Source: Asterochloris sp. CNOR1 (Eukaryota; Chlorophyta; Trebouxiophyceae; Trebouxiales; Trebouxiaceae). From it: 64,000 nucleotides of DNA. Of this stretch, positions 57,801-64,000 are shown piece by piece. A program made the translations under genes and the position numbers. Each line of letters begins with the position of its first letter. Position 1 is the first letter of the stretch. The stretch lies in assembly GCA_963969365.1 (NCBI GenBank), contig OZ017746.1, positions 3,162,001 to 3,226,000 of the forward strand, given 5' to 3'. The notes below the pieces were generated by a model, which made no database searches, was not told the DNA's origin, and saw nothing but the letters and a program-made list of their open reading frames with translations.

Positions 57801-59878
57801 GCTGGCTGCACTTTGGCCTCAGGCCATGGCCCAATGGGGGAGTGTCATGAGCCTGGCACACAGAGGGGGCCCACCTGGGGGTATGTCACCCCCTTGCTCT
57901 GCCGAATGCTGTGGCAGAACGTGCTGTACATCTCCTCCACGACGCGAGCCGCGCCCCCGCAGTCAGCCACGCCCCACTGCATGGCGTTGAACCACTGCTC
58001 CTTGGCTGCGCTGCCATCGCAGAAGAGGTAGAAGCTGCGCTGCCCTGCCAGCAGGGATCGGCTGCTGTGGCTCAGCTCCAGGGGAGCTTTGCGCCACCAG
58101 CGCGTCTTGCCCCTGCAGGCACCAGGGAAGGGCAGCTTGAGAGGCGGCATGACCAGCATCCCCCTCCTGCGCCCGCTGCTGTGAGACACGGCTGTTGAGG
58201 CATGAATTGAACCTCTAAGACGGCAGCTGCTGTCATGCAGCCGCCCTGTATGCCATGGCTTACAGGCAGGTGCATGCAGCTTGCGCTGCGATGCCAGCAC
58301 GCAGGGCACATGCATGAATTATGGGACGACAGCTGGCCATCAGGAGGCGGCGGGGCACAGCAGCATGCCATGTCAATCTTTGCAGCTGCTCTTAAAAGTT
58401 TCTCAATACTGCAACTGAAGGCTTAAAATGAAGGGGAAGCCAACCCTGACTGGGCATGATGCAGGTCTCTGCCAGCCGGTAACCCTTCTGCTCATCTATG
58501 ACCTGGCTGAGCATGACCACCTGGCAGCCCCTGAGCAGGACCTTCACCCCTCAACTCAGTTTCCTGCTCACCTGAGGCCCTCGCTGACCACCGTCACCTG
58601 GCAGCCCCTGAGCAGGATCTCCACCACTGGCACCACGTCTGAGTCCTCTAGCGTGGTCTGCCGCGCTAGGAACAGGCGCCCCTGCCTGATGCTGCCATAC
58701 CACTTCATGGCGAAGGCCTTCAGGCCCTCAGTGGCGGGAGGCCAGTTTGCCAGAGCCTCCCTGCGGTCGTAGTTGGTGGCCGGCACTGTCCACAGCCACC
58801 CGCCGTAGGAGCCACTGGAGGCAAAGGTGTGGGGTGGGCCCTCTGTTTTTGCTGCCTGCAGGCAGCCGTGCAGACATGTCATAGCGGGTGGCTGACCCAG
58901 TGTGCAGCTGACCGCCATCAGAGGTGTCATAAGGAACAAAAGCTTGGGCCCTACGTCTTGGTTGCCTTTTGAGAGCGCAGGCACGACCTGCATGGCAATG
59001 CCCAGCAAGGTCTGGAAAGCTCGTTAGGGGTATGGCCTCTGAACATTGCAGCACCTGTGGTTGGCTCATGTACCTCTCAGAGAGGTAGCAGCTTTAGGTC
59101 TGAGACATGCTGCTCCAGCTATCAAGTTTCTGCAGGGGTGACAGCGTCCTGCCTTCAGCACAACACAGGCAAAAGTGTTTGACACCTGACCTCTGCCATG
59201 GAGCCGGGGCTGACCTACCCTGAGACAGCATACAGCTCTCACCAAGCCCTGTCTGGTGCAAACTCCAGTGACTCACCTCCAGCAGGTCGTGGAGCACCCC
59301 TTCCCGCAGCTGCTGGCCCTCAGCTGCGCTCAGCGGGGCCACTTCGTCTACAGCTGCATCCACGCCATACTGCTCAGAAGCCTCGGCAGCACGCGCTACG
59401 CTCCTAGCCAAAGGCTTGCTGCTGCCTGCTGGGTGGGTGAACATGTAAAAGGCTACAGCCTGCAGGCAGCATGGGTGCAAACTCATTTCGTGGGACCAGG
59501 CATGTGCAGCTTGAGGCAGACAGGGCTGGCCCACACGAAAACCCTGTCAATGAACGAAAGATGATGGACAAACAGCACATTGCTGCACAGGAGGATGAGG
59601 ACAAAACCATCAGCATTCACAAGTCTGGCTGAGTCGACCGCTCCTTTCCTTAGCCGTTGTTCATTGGCCACTGCTGTCCAGCTGACAGCGACCGCAATGC
59701 GCATGATTGAGCTGTAGGCCCTGAGGCTCACCAGGGCGCCAACCACCAGGCACAGCGCAAACAGAATGCCGCCCAGGAACCACAGCAGGCTGCTGACCCA
59801 GCTCCCAGTGCTCAGCGCAGCTAGGATGTGCTGCAAAACATACAGACACATGGCAGTCCTGCAGAAAGGGGGAAGCAT
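48835..59878 (-). CDS. TEX2-like membrane protein with PH and SMP lipid-transfer domains and a long C-terminal tail
   Basis: SMP proteins carry lipids at ER contact sites; TEX2 is ER-anchored. Exons: 59878-59732, 59459-59277, 58855-58572, 58112-57875, 57520-57301, 56912-56739, 56276-56154, 56038-55964, 55771-55587, 55361-55250, 55008-54784, 54431-54284, 53989-53854, 53480-53294, 52722-52707 (tentative 16-nt exon), 52532-52330, 52062-51847, 51606-51417, 50788-50500, 50061-49867, 49412-49243 and 48997-48835. They total 3879 nt, 1292 residues. An N-terminal membrane helix (FLGGILFALCLVVGALAVAF) is rebuilt by splicing. The PH domain runs from KAFAMKWYGSIRQGRLFLAR to QRSFYLFCDGSAAKEQWFNA. The SMP domain runs from VEHGVNMLLARVGFDLLRSP through VAEIDMGNTVPHISNLRALP, NITLTIEAKVDV, GPLCVWVPPPPGDRLWYSF and ARVSHFIASKMQSAV to DIPLPPLLPLD. 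About 410 further residues are Ser/Pro/Ala-rich, ending in a basic helical piece (KRFANNMFTKWQATMQQ). Phases agree at all joins. The tail could in principle be a separate gene, but no start separates it. Confidence 0.87.
52170..52270 (-). repeat. 39-bp tandem repeat in an intron of the TEX2-like gene
   Basis: CTGCAGATGCCGCCAGACTT... starts at 52170, again at 52209 with the same 39-bp period, and a partial third unit starts at 52248. Minus-strand reading places a CTGCAG, acceptor-like, at the end of every unit, in the intron between the exons ending at 52330 and starting at 52062. Confidence 0.9.
58506..58617 (-). repeat. Copy of the exon-3 3' end in intron 3 of the TEX2-like gene
   Basis: The 22-bp core CACCTGGCAGCCCCTGAGCA plus GG lies at 58596-58617 in exon 3 and again at 58518-58539 in the following intron, an offset of 78 bp. 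Similarity extends weakly on both sides. The exon's donor is at 58571. Confidence 0.8.
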
Positions 59879-60703
59879 GTGATACTCCTAATTGCTGTAT
59901 GTTCAACATCTTGGCGCATCATGTCGCGGTACATTGAGCAAGTCTCAACGCCCACCCAATGGCAGCTGCTGCTCCTTTGCTCCACGGCATTGTGCTGACA
60001 ATGTCAGCTGGATCTGCAGAACAGCAAGGTGACATCAAGCGCATCTTGATGCAGCATGCATGTCGTGCAAGGCTGGGAAGGCCAAAAGAGTGAGCCTCAC
60101 CCTTGTGTGGGACGATGCTAGCGTAGGGGCCCGCAGATGTCACGGAACTGAACAGGTCCTCGTGTCAGGGTGCGCAATGTGCAAGTGCAAACTACCATTT
60201 GTGCTGTTGTACATCCAAGCAATCTGTGTTGCCCAGCACACGAAAAAGCCATTGCAGTTGCCACCATGGCACATTAGACTGTTGACCAATTTTGCAATTC
60301 GTCCCTGTCAGGACAGATCTTCATGAGGCAAGTGGAGCTTGTTGATCTCTGTTTCCTGCTCCAGGTAGAGGCCAGCACAAGTCCTGGCTCTGTGTGTTCC
60401 CAGTCATAAGACCAAGCAGCAGTACAACTGCTTACGATCCTGTCCTGAGGGTTGTGGGTGTCAATGCAAAACAGGTCATCAGAGAAGGACATACACTTGA
60501 GCTGCTCACAGGAGGCAACTTCTAGCACAGACAGGTGGCAACTCTGCAGGGGAGACTGTGACCAGATGCTGCTGACTGGATTGTGCATCATGGTCTTGGG
60601 CTTTCTTTCAATGGTGGGAACATCCTTTCTCTACATAAAGACCGGACGACCCATGGGCAGCTGCAAGCTAGACGGAGTGTCAAGGCCCCATTCTTTTCCG
60701 GTC
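59879..60703. other. Region between two minus-strand genes
   Basis: This holds the TEX2-like upstream region and the 3' end of the Q-rich gene. Open frames at 60274-60591 and 59919-60143 (both -) have no family match. The latter contains an ATG at 59990, but its only nearby donor does not splice in phase to the TEX2-like first exon. Confidence 0.5.
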
Positions 60704-63700
60704 CTACTGCAGCTTCCCAAAGGGAGGCCCATAGTTATTGAAACCTGCTGAGCTGTAGCCTTGCGAAGGGCGGCTCTGACCTGCAGTCAGTGAGTGAGTG
60801 ACCTGAAAGAATGCAAAGCATGCTGACATCACAGCTAGAGAGGACATGGCTGCTGCTGCAGAGAGTGCGGGCATTATCAGGTGAAGCTCTGGTGCAGCCC
60901 CTGCTAGCAGCACACACTTCCATTTTCTCGGAACATTACTCCTGCAGGGCCTGCTGCATGGAGCAGCCACCGAGAGCACACTCACTTGCATTGTAGGGGT
61001 CTCGCGGCAGCTGCTGCATCTGTGAGGCATTCTGGGCACCATACATGCTGTCCTGCCCATAGCCTGCCTCGTCGTACCCATTTCCTGCTCCGTAACCCGC
61101 TGTATGAAACAAGGTGAACTTGTCATGCGCAAAGCCAGGCAGAGCTGCAGCACCCTTGCTATGCAACTCGTGCTGGGTTTAGCTGTGCAGGAGGGCAGAG
61201 AGGCGTTTCATGGGCAGTTCATGTGCCCTCCACCTGCAGCACGGCCTACTGGCTGGTATTGCAGGCAGCCATGGCTCCTATGCAGGCAGCTTATGCAAGC
61301 TGTTCTGCCTGGCACATCCAAGGTCATGCAGATGCAGGCCATGCAGACGCAGGCGCCCTCGTGCAGGCGTGCAGCTGCCTCACCATGGTTGTACGAGCTG
61401 TGCTGCTGCTTGCCATAGCTGTGGCTCCCAAATCCGCTGCCGCCTGCGTAGCTTGTGGCTGGCTGGTTGGGTGCATAGCCCTGAGGCGGAGCATAGCCGC
61501 CGTACTGGTTGCCAGGCATGGCAGCTGCATAGTAGGCTGCCTGGGGCATGTAGGCTGCTGGGTACTGGGAAGCAGCATACTGGGGCATGTAGGCATACTG
61601 AGACATCCCTGGCGGCATTCCACTCGCAGGCCCATACTGCATCTGCATGGCAGTGAGTATTGGGATCAACAGTGTATGCACACGACGCAAACAGCAGAGG
61701 CTTGGAGCTTGTGCGCAGCCAAGCAGGTGAGCAGCTGGATGTTGTCTTGAGATGCGCTTCCCTCATGAGTCAGCTGCCTGGTGGAGGCAGGCAGACGCTG
61801 CAGCCGGAGGGCTGACCTGGGGCATGTGTCCCATACTTTGCCCCGCAGACGAGGTGTTCACGCCGGCCAGGCTGCTGGGCAGCTGTGCTACCGAGGCTGG
61901 CAGGCTGCTGCCTGGTACCTGTGCGGGAGGCGTGTACCTCTGCTGGCTGCCCGCCATCCCCCCTGACATCTGGCGTGCCGCCTGCTGCTGCTGCTGCGGC
62001 TGCTGGGCAGGCTGGGCCGGTGGTTGCGCCTGTGCCTGCTGCTGCGGAGTGTGGTGGTGGTGCTGCGGCTGCTGCTGCAGGCAGAGACAGGGGATGCCTG
62101 AGTTGGTGCAACTGTACTCGGCAAGCTCTTGGTTTCAATGGTTGTGTGAGAGGATTTTCATGTGCCAGCAGAACAGCCGCTTGGGCAAGAACTGCCGCCT
62201 CAGATGCCATTCCTGAACACATATCTGTAGGGACAAACCTTACCTGAGCTGTCAGGCCGGCATAGTTCTGCCTATAGCCCGATGTCTCAAAGCCAGCAGG
62301 CTGCTTGTTGGGGTGCAGACTGTCAGCCGCCTTGGGGGCAGAGAAGTCGCTCCCATACGTCTGCTGGCTACCCACTGATGCCCCCTGAGAGCCGTACTGG
62401 CTGTAGGCATCTCCACCAGCACTCCTGCACATATAGAGGATTGGTTGGAGCAAAGGCAGCAATGCTCCGGCAGCCCTGTGACATTACCTAGAATTAAAGC
62501 CCCTCAGAAGCTGGCAACAGCCTGACACAGGTCTTCCTTCGTGCTGGCTGTACCTTGCCCAGCAACTGCGTGTGAAGTGCATCTCATAACCAAGAACGAC
62601 AGCAGGACAGGGCAGCCAGAGCCCAAAGATCTTTCTCTGTACCCCAGCCCCCAGACAGGAGGCTTCAGCTTGCAACACATCTGTGGGCCGACCTGTAGGC
62701 GTTCCCTAGGCCGCCCTGTGACCCCTCCATGCTCCCTGCCAGGCTGTGGGCCTGCTGGGGCCCCTGCTGCTGCTGGTGCTGCGGCACCTGGTGCTGCTGC
62801 TGCAACGACAGATAGCTTGTCTCCCCCTGCACCATGGAGGGCAGCCCCGCAGAGGCGGCAGCATTGGCCGCCACGGCCACAGCAGCAGCAGGCTGTCCGC
62901 TGCTGCTGGGTGCCTGCTGCTGGCTGTGGGCCTGCTGGAAGCCAGGGTAGCCCTGGCCCAGGTTGGTGGGTCCCTGGCTGTACTGGGTGCCAGCGCTGCT
63001 GGTGTGGGGGCCGACCGCTTTGTTCTGCTGCTGCAGCTGGTTCTGCGGCTGCGCTGAGAAGCTGTGGCTGCCTGCCTGCCCCATCAGCCCGCTCAGGATG
63101 TTGGCACTCTGGCTGTAGTCCTGGCTGCTGCGCTGGGGCGCCTGCTGCTGCTTAGGCTGCTGCTGTGCCTGCAAGGAGGCAAACTGTCACAATGTGGTTG
63201 TATGGCAGAGACACCAATGCAGCAGGTAGCTGCGATAGACTTCACAGCCAACGTGCTGCCCGTCTTGCATGAAGATTGTGCGTACAGCAATTGCATTGCA
63301 TTTTTCAGCAACACAGCATGCCAGTCACATGTCCAGGTGCCCCACCCAAGTGCTGCAGGAGGGTCGTGCATTTGCTGAGCCAGCGAACCCTTGAGCCCAG
63401 TCAGTGGCCCACCTGAGGGTTTGGCAGCAGCGACTGTTCTGCGCTACTTGACTGCGCCTGGGCAGCCTCCTGCCCAGCAGAGCTCCCGAAAGCTGTGCCA
63501 AAAGCCGAACCAAAGTCGGCCCCCAGCCCGTTCAGGCTGAAGTTGCCAAACTGCAGCCTCATTTCCTGGTCAGTGCCCTCTGGCAGAGAGGCTGCAGGCC
63601 TGCTGACCTGGGGCATCTGCTGCTGCAGCCCCTGCTGGCTGTCCTGGCTGCTCATCAGGCTCATGCCCAGAGAGGAGCTCTGCAGCCAGACAGGCCTTGT

Positions 63701-64000
63701 CTGAGATCAAGCAGCACAGCAAGTGATTTGCAGCTGACCTCAGCCACAAGACCTGCACTGTGTTCAGACAGCATTCATGTGCCCTACGATAGACAGGTGC
63801 AGCCGGGAATCCTGCAGGTGCCCGGCAGGTCTGACCTGCTCACAGCAGAGGTGCAGCACCTCTGGCTTGCAAGCACAGCATCCTCCAAGCAACCTGGCAT
63901 GCCATGACAGATATCCAACCAAACTGCTGTGCTATGTGATGCTATGGAGTATGCTGAGCAGCCTGCTGGACCAAAGAAACCAGCAGTCCTGCTCAAGTGC
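60704..64000 (-). CDS. Q/G/Y-rich prion-like protein (5' end beyond window)
   Basis: Exons visible: 63679-63413, 63168-62693, 62424-62244, 62074-61817, 61642-61384, 61099-60986 and 60780-60704. Phases agree, giving 543 C-terminal residues. Composition is extreme: Gln, Gly, Tyr, Ser, Ala and Pro with His runs (HHHHTPQQQAQAQ), MPP/QYAYMPQYAASQY repeats, GYGAGNGYDEAGYGQDSMYG, and an end of GFNNYGPPFGKLQ. A more structured patch is MRLQFGNFSLNGLGADFGSA. This pattern is typical of RNA-binding, granule-forming proteins. The plant GIP1-like and animal UBAP2/Lingerer families share Q-rich tails and FG-type patches, but no diagnostic domain is visible, so the family is not assigned. The region 63680-64000 appears to be intron. 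Confidence 0.75.

Noticed and set aside
59933-59990. Extra 5' exon of the TEX2-like gene starting at an ATG at 59990
   Set aside because: Its only nearby GT donor leaves phase 1, whereas the first exon with the membrane helix needs phase 0. The ATG at 59878 is simpler.

Overview
The window is nuclear DNA from a green alga, most likely a core chlorophyte such as a trebouxiophyte. Genes are dense and broken by about 110 introns, most of which end in TGCAG. Likely polyadenylation signals read TGTAA, the chlorophyte form. The protein set fits a photosynthetic eukaryote: a photorespiratory serine-glyoxylate aminotransferase, cytosolic ribosomal proteins uL15 and ubiquitin-eS31, Pelota, zuotin, and a plant-type pseudouridine synthase. 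There is no bacterial or organellar operon structure, no CRISPR array and no recognisable transposon. Species cannot be fixed from the sequence.

Layout (+ is left to right): 1-3906 + zuotin/DNAJC2, cut off at its 5' end; 4144-9039 + serine-glyoxylate aminotransferase; 9733-13799 - Pelota; about 1.5 kb without a gene; 15364-20072 - F-box/leucine-rich-repeat protein; 21131-25314 - PGS1-type phosphatidylglycerophosphate synthase; 25381-26253 + Got1; 27213-31794 - TMEM120-like membrane protein; 32870-34084 + ubiquitin-like/eS31 fusion; 34166-38419 - Kintoun-like PIH protein; 38598-40558 + RluA-type pseudouridine synthase; 40679-42102 - ribosomal protein uL15; 42490-48185 + large HP1-like protein with chromo-like ends; 48835-59878 - TEX2-like SMP/PH lipid-transfer protein; 60704 to the right edge - Q/G/Y-rich prion-like protein, cut off at its 5' end.

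The genes are ordinary housekeeping neighbours, not a pathway cluster. Loose themes are translation and nascent-chain quality control (zuotin, Pelota, eS31, uL15) and membrane lipid or trafficking functions (PGS1, Got1, TMEM120, TEX2-like). Exon phases were checked by hand and are consistent through almost every gene model; unresolved joints are stated.

The most unusual signal is in the introns. In at least six genes an intron carries diverged tandem copies of the neighbouring exon's edge, with its splice-site region. In the F-box/LRR gene the copy is inverted and nearly perfect, so the pre-mRNA could fold the exon end and its 5' splice site into a 50-bp hairpin. Other notable points are a strongly diverged but exactly 76-residue ubiquitin moiety on eS31, several GC-AG introns, a perfect 216-bp duplication in zuotin, a probable mitochondrial serine-glyoxylate aminotransferase, and an unusually large HP1-like protein.
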